From Asanoa ferruginea (GTDB lineage: Bacteria > Actinomycetota > Actinomycetes > Mycobacteriales > Micromonosporaceae), in assembly GCF_003387075.1 (NCBI RefSeq), contig NZ_QUMQ01000001.1:8928001-8992000 (forward strand): 64,000 bases of DNA, given 5' to 3'. This document shows positions 32,040 to 40,053 of this stretch, piece by piece. How positions within the stretch are numbered: position 1 is the stretch's first letter; each line of letters begins with the position of its first letter. The notes under the pieces were generated by a model that ran no database searches, had not been told where the DNA came from, and saw only the letters and a program-made list of their open reading frames with translations. The position numbers were made by a program, and so were the translations under genes.

Positions 32040-33410
32040 TCACGCAAAGAGCTTCACCGGGGCGTACTTCTGTCGGGGGAAGATCTTGTCCACCTCGGTG
32101 TTGGTCAGACCGAACCTGCCCTGTGCGACGGCGCCGTAGACGTTGAACATGTTGTTGTATTCGGGGACGTTGCCGCCGTCCAACTTGGCCAGGCCGTCCC
32201 AGCGGCCCAGCAGATTGCCGGCGAGCTTCTTGCCGGACAGCAGCGCGACCGTGCCACCGTGCCCGTGGTCGCTGCCACTGTTGTTCTGGCTGACCCGGCG
32301 ACCGAACTCGCTGGACACCATCACGGTCACGTCCGCGGCGGCCGGGCCCAGGTCGTCGAAGAAGTCGGCCATCGCCTTGGCCAGCTCGCCCATGTGGTTG
32401 AACAGGTAGCCGCCGTCCTGGGTGCCCTGTTGCTCGTGGGTGTCCCAGCCGCCCATGCCGATGGTCGCCACGCGCACGTTGGCGCCACCCTTGATCAGGT
32501 GGGCGAGCTGCTGGAAGGCGAAGCCGATCCCCTGGTATTCCACCCCGGCGGCCGGCTTGTAGCCGTCGGCGGCCAGCTTCTGCGCCAGGCTCAGCGCCGC
32601 GAGCCCTTCCTGGACCGAGTCCTGCACCGGGTGGTTGATGCCGGTGAACAGCGTCTTGATGGCCTTGGCGGTGCCCGCCTTGAAGCGCTGGTCCCCGTTG
32701 AGGTTGAAGGAGCCGACGCTGTTCAGCGCGATCGCGGGGTTGTTGCCGACCAGCGAGCGGGGCAGCGTGTTGCCGATGCCGACGCTGCGGAAGGCGGTGC
32801 CCGGGCCGAGCGCGTCGACCAGGCTGTCGAGCCACCCCCGACCGCCGGTCTCCGCCGGCAGCCCGCCGAGATTGCACGCGTCGGCGGCCTGGAAGTGGCT
32901 CAGCGACAGCCGCGGATCGGTGACCGCCGGGATGAAGCCGAGTTGGCCGGCGGCCAGGTATTTGCGCAGCGGCGCGAACGATCCGCTGAGCCGGAAGCCG
33001 CGCTGCAGCGCGATACCGCTGTTTTCCGCGATGAGCAGGTCGGGGCGCACCTTGCTCAGCACCGGGTCGTCGGCCGGCGCCACCATGGACAGGCCGTCGA
33101 GCCCGCCGAAGAGGAAGACGTGCACGAGCGTGCCGGTCTTGGTCGCCGCGAACGACGCCCGGGTCGAGATGAACTGGGTGGTGGCCAGCGCCGTCGCGGT
33201 AGCCGCGGCACCCGTGACGAAGGTGCGGCGGGTCACCCCGCGGCCCTCCTGCTGTGCCTCCTCGAGCGCGTTGAGCTGGTTGAAACGGTCGCGCTCGGCC
33301 GCGTTCTCGGCCTCGACGGCCAGCGCCTCGGCGCGCAGCGCGGCGTCGACCGGGTCGTCGGCGAGCCGCGCCAGGTCGGGGCAGTCGGGGTGGATCGGGA
33401 AAGAGGACAC
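32040..33410 (-). CDS. DUF1501 protein with Tat signal
   Basis: A 456-residue protein of the DUF1501 family (alkaline-phosphatase-like fold). A cytoplasmic lead of about 60 residues precedes the twin-arginine signal GVTRRTFVTGAAATATAL (R61 R62), so export folded through Tat is expected. Later conserved parts are FLFGGLDGLSMV, SHFQAADACN, ATIGMGGWDTHEQQG and VSSEFGRRVSQNNSGSDHGHGG, the last two carrying the putative metal ligands. GTG at 33410 lies seven bases after GGAGAG. The gene follows the DUF1800 gene by 17 bp. The two families occur together very widely, but no activity is known for either. Confidence 0.88.
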   Translation of the reverse strand: MSSFPIHPDCPDLARLADDPVDAALRAEALAVEAENAAERDRFNQLNALEEAQQEGRGVTRRTFVTGAAATATALATTQFISTRASFAATKTGTLVHVFLFGGLDGLSMVAPADDPVLSKVRPDLLIAENSGIALQRGFRLSGSFAPLRKYLAAGQLGFIPAVTDPRLSLSHFQAADACNLGGLPAETGGRGWLDSLVDALGPGTAFRSVGIGNTLPRSLVGNNPAIALNSVGSFNLNGDQRFKAGTAKAIKTLFTGINHPVQDSVQEGLAALSLAQKLAADGYKPAAGVEYQGIGFAFQQLAHLIKGGANVRVATIGMGGWDTHEQQGTQDGGYLFNHMGELAKAMADFFDDLGPAAADVTVMVSSEFGRRVSQNNSGSDHGHGGTVALLSGKKLAGNLLGRWDGLAKLDGGNVPEYNNMFNVYGAVAQGRFGLTNTEVDKIFPRQKYAPVKLFA

Positions 33411-33427
33411 GCTGCTCTCCAAGGGAC

Positions 33428-35407
33428 TCACCGGAGGTGGTGCTGCGGGGATGCGAGCAGCGCCCGCACGACGGATGTCAGCGCGCCGTTGAACGACGCG
33501 TCGACCTTGGTGTTGGCGCCCACGCCGGCGAGGGCGAGGATCGCGGCCTTCTCCTTGGCGCTCAGCGTCTGGTGCAGCAGGCGCTTGGCCAGCGCGTCGA
33601 CGTAGGCGCCCGCGGTGGCCGGCGGCTTCGAGCCGGCGAGCTGCTCGGGCTTGACGTAGGAGAACATCCGCCGGTTGCCGTTGACGACGTCGAGCGCCTC
33701 GTTCCAGCCGTTGATCATCGTGCCGGCCGAGGTCCACGCGACGAAGATGTCGGGGTAGCCGTTGGGCGTCGCCTGGCCGGTCGGGAACTGGCCGAGCTCC
33801 TCCATCTTGTTGCGGATCTGGCGCAGCCCCTCGGCGAACGGGGTCCGGTTCTGGTTGCCCTGCTGGAAACCCGGGCTGGGGGTCGGCCCGACGCCCAGCG
33901 TGCGGTAGGTCGCGGTCAGGTATTCCATCGGGCGGCGGACCTTCTGGCCGACCGAGGCCCAGAACTCCGACGAGCAGAACAGCGTCATCAGCACCGGCTT
34001 GATCGCACCGGCGTTGGCGAGGTAGGTCTTCGCCAGCCGGTCGATCAGCGACTTCGGCGGGGTGTCCGAGACGAACCGGGTGGCCAGGTTCATCGCGACG
34101 TAGCGCGCGGTCGACGGGTGCGTGCCGAGGAAGCGGAAGTAGGCGTCGCTGGCCGCCTCACCACCCTCGGCGGTCGAGTTCGGGTGCTTGAAGCCCATGA
34201 TCTTGATGGGCCCGACGTGGTGCCGCTCGGGCTGGTAGACGTACTGGTCGTCGCGCACGCCCCGGCCGGTCTGTAGCAGCGCGGCCTGCTTGACGTCTTT
34301 CTCGGTGTAGCCGCCGTCGACGCCGACCGAGTAGAGCTCCAGGTTCTCCCGGGCCAGGTTCTCGTTGACGTTGTCCTTCGACGACTGGTTCTGGTTGAGG
34401 TAGATCAGCAACGCCGGGTGCCGGTTGGCGGCGACCAGCATCTCCGGGTAGCGGCCGAGCGCGTGCTTGCGGATCACGTCCCGGTCGAAGCTCGAGCGCA
34501 CCGTGTCGGAGCCGTCGAAGAACGGCCCGACGTGCAGGAAGTCGTTCCAGAAGTCGACCATCACCTCGAAGAGCTGGCGCTCCGAGAAGATCATCCGACC
34601 GACCGCGGCGTCGATGACCTCCTGGTCGGCCTGGATGCCCTTCTGGTTGTTGGCGTCGCGGGCGGCGCGCAACTGCGGGATGTCCATCTTGAGCGTGGAC
34701 AGCTCGGCCAGCTTGAGCTCACCCGCCGTCGGCGCGACCTTCTCCGGCTGGAGCTGGATCCGGAGCCACTCGTCGATGCCCATCCGGCGGATGTCGTTGA
34801 GCACCTTCTGGTTGGGCCCGAACGTGGCGCGGCTGGCCAGGTGGCGGATCGGGTCCTTGGCGAGGACGGTCTTGACGGTCACCTTGGTGTTGGCCGCGGC
34901 GGCACTCGGCGTCGGGTAGAGCTTGCCGGTGGCCGGGGTGTTCTTGCGCAACTCGTTGCCGGCCCGCGAGCCCATGTAGGACTCGTTCTGCTCGGTGTAG
35001 GTGCGCACCGTGCTCGGCTGCTGCTGCGCCGGCGCGTTGGAGATCGCGTTGTTGAGATCGGCGGCCGTGGTGTCGACGCCGTCCTTGCCGGTCAGCTTGT
35101 CGAGCAGGCCGCGGCCCTGCGAGGTGAGGGTGAGGGCGGCACCGCCGGCGACCGCCGCGACGGCACCGCCGAGGGCGATCAGCGCGCGGCGGCGGCCCTT
35201 GTCGGGACCCTCGTCTTCGTCGTCGTCCTCATAGATCTCGGGCAGGCCGGCGACCGAGTCGATCTCGACGCCGCCGTCCGGACCAACCCAGCGCGGGCCG
35301 CGCTGCTGCACCGGCCGCTCACGGTACCTGTCCGTGGTGGGGTGCGGCCGGCTGTCCCAGCGGCCGTCGTCACCCGGCCATTGTGGCGGCACGTTCCGGT
35401 TGGCCAT
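33428..35407 (-). CDS. DUF1800 protein, membrane-anchored
   Basis: A 659-residue member of the DUF1800 family. An unusual 70-residue cytoplasmic head, proline- and arginine-rich and ending in an acidic run (YEDDDEDEGPDKGRRR), precedes a single signal-anchor helix (about 75-96). The DUF1800 part starts near RHLASRATFGPNQ and includes MVDFWNDFLHVG, ARENLELYSVGVDGGYTEKDVKQAA, FLGTHPSTARYVAMNLATRFV and FCSSEFWAS. Function of the family is unknown; partner DUF1501 follows directly. A promoter with a 17-bp spacer lies about 90 bp upstream, with a TTAAG-type repeat further up, which points to activation by a response regulator. Confidence 0.88.
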   Translation of the reverse strand: MANRNVPPQWPGDDGRWDSRPHPTTDRYRERPVQQRGPRWVGPDGGVEIDSVAGLPEIYEDDDEDEGPDKGRRRALIALGGAVAAVAGGAALTLTSQGRGLLDKLTGKDGVDTTAADLNNAISNAPAQQQPSTVRTYTEQNESYMGSRAGNELRKNTPATGKLYPTPSAAAANTKVTVKTVLAKDPIRHLASRATFGPNQKVLNDIRRMGIDEWLRIQLQPEKVAPTAGELKLAELSTLKMDIPQLRAARDANNQKGIQADQEVIDAAVGRMIFSERQLFEVMVDFWNDFLHVGPFFDGSDTVRSSFDRDVIRKHALGRYPEMLVAANRHPALLIYLNQNQSSKDNVNENLARENLELYSVGVDGGYTEKDVKQAALLQTGRGVRDDQYVYQPERHHVGPIKIMGFKHPNSTAEGGEAASDAYFRFLGTHPSTARYVAMNLATRFVSDTPPKSLIDRLAKTYLANAGAIKPVLMTLFCSSEFWASVGQKVRRPMEYLTATYRTLGVGPTPSPGFQQGNQNRTPFAEGLRQIRNKMEELGQFPTGQATPNGYPDIFVAWTSAGTMINGWNEALDVVNGNRRMFSYVKPEQLAGSKPPATAGAYVDALAKRLLHQTLSAKEKAAILALAGVGANTKVDASFNGALTSVVRALLASPQHHLR

Positions 35408-35498
35408 GTGCGGATCCCGGTTCTCGCGAGTGCGCCGTTGCCGGCCGCGCTGCCGCGGGCCGACCTCGACGGCGGTTGATGTCGAGGGTCGTCACGGA

Positions 35499-35527
35499 AG
35501 CTAAGGCACGCCCCCTGACCTGCTCAA
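35499..35527 (-). promoter_or_regulatory. Promoter of the DUF1800-DUF1501 operon
   Basis: On the minus strand TTGAGC (35527-35522) and TTAGCT (35504-35499) are separated by exactly 17 bp. The start would be near 35492, leaving a leader of about 85 bases. The first CTTAAG-type repeat lies 28 bp upstream of the -35 box. Confidence 0.5.
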
Positions 35528-35555
35528 GGGCAGTCTTCGCGGCCCGGATCGGGTG

Positions 35556-35575
35556 ACTTAAGGCCGGCTTAGTCG
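35556..35575. repeat. CTTAAG-type regulatory repeat, copy 1
   Basis: ACTTAAGGCCGGCTTAGTCG. The second copy is 143 bp away. Its core TAAG-CCGG-CTTA is nearly palindromic. The position upstream of the DUF1800 -35 box fits an activator site. Confidence 0.45.
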
Positions 35576-35698
35576 ATCAACCGGCGGCCGGCGCCGGCAG
35601 GTAAGGGCAGCACGCTGCCTCGATGCGTGCGGGACCGGTCCGGCCGGGCCGGCGCGACAACCCGGCAGGCCACGGGCCTAAGCAACCGGCACAGGAAA

Positions 35699-35718
35699 AC
35701 TTAAGGACCGGCTAAGCG
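35699..35718. repeat. CTTAAG-type regulatory repeat, copy 2
   Basis: ACTTAAGGACCGGCTAAGCG, matching copy 1 at 35556 apart from one inserted and one missing base and small differences at the end. It is followed by GCTAACAATG, a possible plus-strand -10 region. Confidence 0.4.
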
Positions 35719-35811
35719 CTAACAATGTCGCGCGGCAAGTAACTCTTCGGCGTCGATCCCTCTCAGATGATGGACGTCACCTTGACGCGGCCGTCGCGGT
35801 ATCCCATCCTT

Positions 35812-35828
35812 CCTATCAATCAAGTAGG
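35812..35828. promoter_or_regulatory. Sulfur-locus operator, site 1 (before ABC transporter)
   Basis: CCTATCAATCAAGTAGG fits CCYATC-N7-TAGG and is embedded in the inverted repeat TTCCTA-N9-TAGGAA (35810-35831 region). It lies 24 bp before the ATG of the binding-protein gene. The same pattern precedes the YeiH unit (41307) and the FAD-protein gene (42647). The Rrf2 protein of this locus is the expected binder. Confidence 0.6.
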
Positions 35829-35851
35829 AAAACCATGGATTGGATGGCGCG

Positions 35852-36922
35852 ATGAGACGTCTCCCCCTGCACCGGCTCGGCACGCTGGCCACCGTCGCGA
35901 TCGTGGCCGCCGCGACGCTCGGGACCGCCGCCGCCTGCGGCAGTGGCGACGACAGCGGCGACGGCGCCTCCACCGGGAAACCGGTGACGCTCCGGCTCGG
36001 CTACTTCCCGAACATCACGCACGCGCCGGCCATCGTCGGCGTGGAGAAGGGCATCTTCGCCGACAAGCTCGGCAGCAACGTCACGTTGGAGACCAAGACC
36101 TTCAACGCCGGCCCGGAGGCGGTCGAGGCGATCTTCTCCGGCGCCCTGGACGCCACCTACATCGGTCCGAACCCGACGGTCAACGCGCACTCCAAGTCGA
36201 AGGGCGAGGCCGTCCGGGTGGTCTCCGGTGCCGCGTCCGGCGGCGTCGCGCTGGTGGTCAAGCCCGACATCACCTCGGTCGAGGGCCTGCGCGGCAAGAA
36301 GATCGCGACACCCCAGCTCGGCAACACGCAGGACGTCGCGGTGCGCTACTGGCTCAAGGAGAAGGGCCTGACCACGACGAAGGAGGGCGGCGGCGACGTC
36401 AGCATCGTGCCGCAGGCCAACTCGCAGACCCTGGAGACCTTCCGCAGCGGCGCGATCGACGGCGCCTGGGTGCCCGAGCCGTTCGTCTCCCAGCTCGTCA
36501 ACGCCGGCGGCAAGGTGCTGGTCGACGAGCGCGACCTGTGGCCGGGCGGCCAGTTCGTGATCACCAACCTGATCGTCAGCACGAAGTTCCTCAAGGAACA
36601 CCCCGACGTCGTCAAGAACCTCGTCGCGGGCCAGGTCGCGGCCAACGACTTCGTCAACCAGAAGCCCGACGAGGCGCAGCAGGCGATCTCCGACCACATC
36701 GGCAAGATCACCGGCAAGCCGCTGGACCTCAAGCTGATCAAGCAGGCCTGGCCGACCCTGAAGTTCACCGACGACCCGATCGCGTCGTCGCTCAAGACCG
36801 GGCTCGACCACGCGGTCGCCGTCGGCCTCACCGAGCCGGTCGACCTGGCCGGGCTCTACGACCTGAGCTACCTCAACGAGGCGCTCAAGGCCGACGGCCA
36901 GGCCGAGGTCCCCCTGCCATGA
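35852..36922 (+). CDS. ABC transporter substrate-binding lipoprotein (sulfonate/taurine type)
   Basis: A 356-residue lipoprotein of the SsuA/TauA/NMT1 class. The signal ends at a lipobox-like TLGTAAAC, followed by the flexible GSGDDSGDGAS. The mature part starts LRLGYFPNITHAPAIVGVEKGIF and has GPEAVEAIFSGALDATYIGPNP, the usual anion-substrate signature. ATG at 35852 is chosen over a TTG at 35840. Its stop overlaps the ATPase ATG (ATGA). The SsuD-like monooxygenase and sulfur-type neighbours make an alkanesulfonate or another organosulfur compound the probable ligand; nitrate or a pyrimidine precursor would also fit the fold. Confidence 0.88.
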   Translation: MRRLPLHRLGTLATVAIVAAATLGTAAACGSGDDSGDGASTGKPVTLRLGYFPNITHAPAIVGVEKGIFADKLGSNVTLETKTFNAGPEAVEAIFSGALDATYIGPNPTVNAHSKSKGEAVRVVSGAASGGVALVVKPDITSVEGLRGKKIATPQLGNTQDVAVRYWLKEKGLTTTKEGGGDVSIVPQANSQTLETFRSGAIDGAWVPEPFVSQLVNAGGKVLVDERDLWPGGQFVITNLIVSTKFLKEHPDVVKNLVAGQVAANDFVNQKPDEAQQAISDHIGKITGKPLDLKLIKQAWPTLKFTDDPIASSLKTGLDHAVAVGLTEPVDLAGLYDLSYLNEALKADGQAEVPLP

Positions 36923-37713
36923 CCAGCACGACGACCACCCCCGGGAGCGCGACCGCCGCGGTCGCGCTCTCGGGCGTGACCAAGGTGTACGGCGCGGGCG
37001 CGGACGCCGTCGTGGCGCTCGATCGGGTTTCCCTCGACGTGGCGCCGGGCGAGTTCGTCTGTCTCGTCGGCGCATCGGGCTGCGGCAAGAGCACGCTGCT
37101 CAACCTCGTCGCGGGCCTCGACACGGTCAGCGGCGGCGGCATCCGGGTGGCCGGCGACGCGTCGCCCGGGCTGATGTTCCAGGAGCCGGCGCTGTTCCCG
37201 TGGCTGACCGTCAACGCCAACGTCGAGCTGCCCCTCAAGCTGCGCGGCGTCCCGTCGGCGCAGCGCAAGGCCCGGGTCGCGGAGCTGCTCGACACCGTGC
37301 ACCTGGGCGAGTTCGGCAAGCGCCGGCCGCACCAGCTCTCCGGCGGCATGCGGCAGCGGGTGGCGCTGGCCCGCACGCTGGCCCTGGACACCCCGGTGCT
37401 GCTGATGGACGAGCCGTTCGGCGCGCTCGACGCGATGACCCGCGACATCCTGCACGACGAGCTCGAACGGTTGTGGACCTCGCGCAAAGCCGCGGGACGC
37501 CCGCTGACGGTGCTGTTCGTGACCCACAACGTGCGCGAGGCGGCCCGGCTCGCTGACCGCATCGTGCTGCTGTCCAGCCGGCCGGGCCGGGTCATCTACG
37601 AGACCGACGTCGAGATCGCCCGCCCGCGGCGCATCGACTCCGCCGAAGTGGCGACCATCGCCGCCGAGGTGACCGACCGGCTCCGCGCGGAGGTGGGACG
37701 CCATGGCCACTGA
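36919..37713 (+). CDS. ABC transporter ATPase (SsuB-like)
   Basis: A 264-residue nucleotide-binding subunit. Walker A GASGCGKST (51-59), signature LSGGMRQRVALART (140-153), Walker B VLLMDEPFGALDAMT (about 161-175) and switch histidine LFVTHNVREA (about 199) are all intact. The sequence from DEPFGALDAMTR onward is typical of the nitrate/sulfonate/taurine group. ATG at 36919 overlaps the binding-protein stop, and the gene's end overlaps the permease start by 11 bases. A longer open frame upstream in this frame is only the antisense-like reading of the binding-protein gene. Confidence 0.93.
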   Translation: MTSTTTTPGSATAAVALSGVTKVYGAGADAVVALDRVSLDVAPGEFVCLVGASGCGKSTLLNLVAGLDTVSGGGIRVAGDASPGLMFQEPALFPWLTVNANVELPLKLRGVPSAQRKARVAELLDTVHLGEFGKRRPHQLSGGMRQRVALARTLALDTPVLLMDEPFGALDAMTRDILHDELERLWTSRKAAGRPLTVLFVTHNVREAARLADRIVLLSSRPGRVIYETDVEIARPRRIDSAEVATIAAEVTDRLRAEVGRHGH

Positions 37714-38572
37714 CAATCTCGTCGCCCAGAACGAGACCATCTCCGGTCTCGACGCGCTCGAGACCGCCACCCGCCAGAAGGTGCCCGGCCGGGCGGCCCG
37801 GATCTGGTCGCTGACCTGGCCGAAGCTCACCGCGCTGGCGCTCGTGCTGGCGGTTTGGCAGGCGCTGGTCTGGGCGGAGTGGCGGCCGGAGTATGCGTTG
37901 CCGGCCCCCCTCACCGTCGCGCAGGACTTCTGGGCGTGGGCCAACACCTCAGCGCTCTGGGAAGGTCTGCTCATCACCTTGCGGCGCGCCGCCTACGGTT
38001 TCGGTGCCTCGGTCGTCGTCGGGCTGGTGCTCGGCTCCGCGGTCGCGCGGATCAAGGTGCTGCGGGCCGCGCTCGGCTCGATGATCACCGCGCTGCAGAC
38101 CATGCCGTCGATCGCCTGGTTCCCGCTGGCGATCCTGCTCTTCCAGCTCAACGAGCAGGCGATCTTCTTCGTCGTCGTGCTGGGCGCGGCGCCGTCGATC
38201 GCCAACGGCGTGATCCATGGCGTCGACTACGTGCCACCGTTGCTGGTGCGGGCCGGCCGCAACCTGGGTGCCCGCGGGTTCAGCCTCTACCGCTATGTCA
38301 TCGCACCGGCCGCGCTGCCGGCCATCGTGGCCGGGCTCAAGCAGGGTTGGGCGTTCGCCTGGCGCAGCCTGATGGCCGGTGAGCTGCTCGTGATCATCTC
38401 CAAGTCGACGTCGATCGGCGTGCAACTGACCTTCGCGCGCGACTTCTCCGACGCGCCGCGGGTGATCAGCGTGATGATCCTCATCCTGATCCTCGGTCTC
38501 GTCGTCGACCTGGTGTTCACCAAGGCCGACCAAGCGATCCGGCGTCGCTGGGGTCTGCTGGACCGGCACTGA
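37703..38572 (+). CDS. ABC transporter permease (SsuC-like)
   Basis: A 289-residue permease with about six helices of the BPD_transp_1 fold. The region WRPEYALPAPLTVAQDFW precedes the core, and the EAA loop is AGRNLGARGFSLYRYVIAPAALPAIVAGLKQGWAFAWRSL (quoted in pieces elsewhere as GARGFSLYRYVIAPAALP), where the ATPase docks. It overlaps the ATPase gene by 11 bases, and its TGA overlaps the ATG of the Rrf2 gene, so four proteins are translated from one coupled mRNA. Confidence 0.92.
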   Translation: MATDNLVAQNETISGLDALETATRQKVPGRAARIWSLTWPKLTALALVLAVWQALVWAEWRPEYALPAPLTVAQDFWAWANTSALWEGLLITLRRAAYGFGASVVVGLVLGSAVARIKVLRAALGSMITALQTMPSIAWFPLAILLFQLNEQAIFFVVVLGAAPSIANGVIHGVDYVPPLLVRAGRNLGARGFSLYRYVIAPAALPAIVAGLKQGWAFAWRSLMAGELLVIISKSTSIGVQLTFARDFSDAPRVISVMILILILGLVVDLVFTKADQAIRRRWGLLDRH

Positions 38573-39063
38573 TGCAGGTCTCGGCCCGCACCGACTACGC
38601 GGTGCGCGCGATGCTCGCGGTGGCCGACGCACCGGGCCGGGTCACCGCGGCCGCGCTGGCCCGCGCCCAGCAGATGCCGCCGGCGTTCCTCCAGAGCATC
38701 CTGGTCGACCTGCGCCGGGCCGGGCTGCTGCACGGCCAGCGCGGCGGCGAGGGCGGGTATGCGCTGACCCGCCCCGCCGCCGAGATCTCGGTCGGCGACG
38801 TGGTGCGCGCGGTGAACGGCGCGCTGACCACCGTGCGTGGCCTGCCGACCGAGACCGCCGGCTACCCCGCGTCGGCCGCCGGGCTGCGCGACGTCTGGCT
38901 GGCCGTGCACGACCGGATCGCCGACATCGTCGACCGGACCACGCTCGCCGACCTGCTCAGGCCGGCACCGGCCGGGCCGCCCGCCGGTCCGCGGCCAGCC
39001 GGGGCAGCAGGAACTCACCCACCCGGTAGGCCTCTTCCAGGTGCGGCCAGCCCGACAGGATGA
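38572..39063 (+). CDS. Rrf2-family regulator without Fe-S cysteines
   Basis: A 163-residue regulator. The winged helix spans about residues 1-85: MQVSARTDYAVRAMLAVADA, LARAQQMPPAFLQSILVDLRRAGLL, GEGGYALTRPAAEISVGDVVRAV. IscR and NsrR bind a cluster with three cysteines in the loop after the wing; this protein has no cysteine at all. It is thus closer in kind to CymR, which controls sulfur genes in Firmicutes through a protein or metabolite partner. It ends the transporter operon and its last 35 codons overlap the oppositely oriented monooxygenase gene. The CCYATC-N7-TAGG sites upstream of the three local units are the proposed targets. Confidence 0.85.
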   Translation: MQVSARTDYAVRAMLAVADAPGRVTAAALARAQQMPPAFLQSILVDLRRAGLLHGQRGGEGGYALTRPAAEISVGDVVRAVNGALTTVRGLPTETAGYPASAAGLRDVWLAVHDRIADIVDRTTLADLLRPAPAGPPAGPRPAGAAGTHPPGRPLPGAASPTG

Positions 39064-40048
39064 ACTCGTCGATGCCGAGGGCGGCATACTCGCGGATCCG
39101 CTCCTCGACGTCGGCGTAGCTGCCCACCAGCGCGGTGCCCGCGCCCTCGCGGACCAGGCCGACACCGGCCCACAGGTTCGGTGCGATCTCCAGATCGGTC
39201 GACCGTCCGTTGTGGAGGCCGGCCATCCGCCGCTGGCCGACCGAGTCCATCCGGGCGAAGCGGGCCTGCGCCGCCGCGATCTGCGCCGGCTGCATCCCCG
39301 CCAGCAACCGGTCGGCCTCGCCCCAAGCCTCCTCGGCGGTCTCCCGGGCGATCACGTGCAGCCGGATGCCCAGCCGCAGGTTTTCCCTGGCCGCCTTGAT
39401 CCGGGAGACCCGCTCGGCGATCGCGGCCGGCGGCTCGCCCCACATCAGGTAGACGTCGGCGTGCGCGGCGGCGACCCGCTCGGCCGCCGGTGAGGCGCCG
39501 CCGAAGTAGATCGGCGGTGGGTCGGTCAGCGGCGTCACCAGGCCGCCACCCTCGACCCGGTAGTGGTCGCCGGTGAAGTCGAACGGTGCGCCGGCCCACG
39601 AGCGACGGAGCACGTCCAGGAATTCGGCGGTGCGGTCATAGCGCTGGTCGTGGTCGAGGAAGTCGCCGTACCCCCGTTGCTCCTTGGGGTCTCCTCCGGT
39701 GACGGCGTTGAGCAGCAATCGGTTGCCGCTAACAGCCTGGAACGCCTGCGTCTGCTGCGCGAACAGGGTGGGCACGGTGAAGCCGGGCCGGAACGCGACC
39801 AGCAGCTTGATCCGGTCGGTGTGCTGTGCGACCGCGGTGCAGACCACGAGCGGGTCCGGGCACCCGTCGCCGACCGGGGTGAGCAGGGCACCGAACCCGC
39901 TGTCCTCGGCGGCGCGGGCGACCTGGGTCAGATAGCCGAGGGTGGCCGGCCGGTCCGGCCCACGACCGGGGTCGGCCCCGGTCGTGGTCGTGGCCGGCCG
40001 CACCTGATGGCCGTCGCCCCTGGTGGGCAGAAACCAGTGGAAGCGCAT
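38957..40048 (-). CDS. FMNH2-dependent alkanesulfonate monooxygenase-like LLM enzyme
   Basis: A 363-residue bacterial-luciferase-like protein of the SsuD group. It begins MRFHWFLPTRGDGH and contains LLVAFRPGFTVPTLFAQQTQ, the NAVTGGDPKEQRGYGDFLDHDQRYDRT flavin/sulfonate loop region (cut here into NAVTGGDPKEQRGYGDF and LDHDQRYDRT) and IYFGGASPAAERVAAAHADVYLMWGEP, all typical of SsuD/NtaA-type enzymes. These use reduced FMN and O2 to release sulfite from alkanesulfonates. No flavin reductase is encoded in the locus. The gene is convergent with the transporter operon and follows the YeiH gene by five bases, so it belongs to the YeiH transcript. Confidence 0.9.
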   Translation of the reverse strand: MRFHWFLPTRGDGHQVRPATTTTGADPGRGPDRPATLGYLTQVARAAEDSGFGALLTPVGDGCPDPLVVCTAVAQHTDRIKLLVAFRPGFTVPTLFAQQTQAFQAVSGNRLLLNAVTGGDPKEQRGYGDFLDHDQRYDRTAEFLDVLRRSWAGAPFDFTGDHYRVEGGGLVTPLTDPPPIYFGGASPAAERVAAAHADVYLMWGEPPAAIAERVSRIKAARENLRLGIRLHVIARETAEEAWGEADRLLAGMQPAQIAAAQARFARMDSVGQRRMAGLHNGRSTDLEIAPNLWAGVGLVREGAGTALVGSYADVEERIREYAALGIDEFILSGWPHLEEAYRVGEFLLPRLAADRRAARPVPA

Positions 40049-40053
40049 GCCGC

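Larger units (their letters stand above)
35408..35851. other. 444-bp divergent control region between DUF1800 and sulfonate transporter operons
   Basis: No gene is present. On the DUF1800 side are its promoter and the repeat copies described separately (35556-35575 and 35699-35718). The middle (35590-35690) is very GC-rich with several nested CCGGC/GCCGG runs that can fold into hairpins but match no riboswitch I know. On the transporter side lie the sulfur operator (35812-35828) and an A/T-richer stretch before the ATG at 35852. Confidence 0.6.

Noticed and set aside
35590-35760. Possible SAM riboswitch before the sulfonate transporter
   Set aside because: There are GGCAGG and AAGCAACCGGC stretches that recall parts of SAM riboswitches, but no matching pseudoknot or core order; the protein operator at 35812 explains control better.
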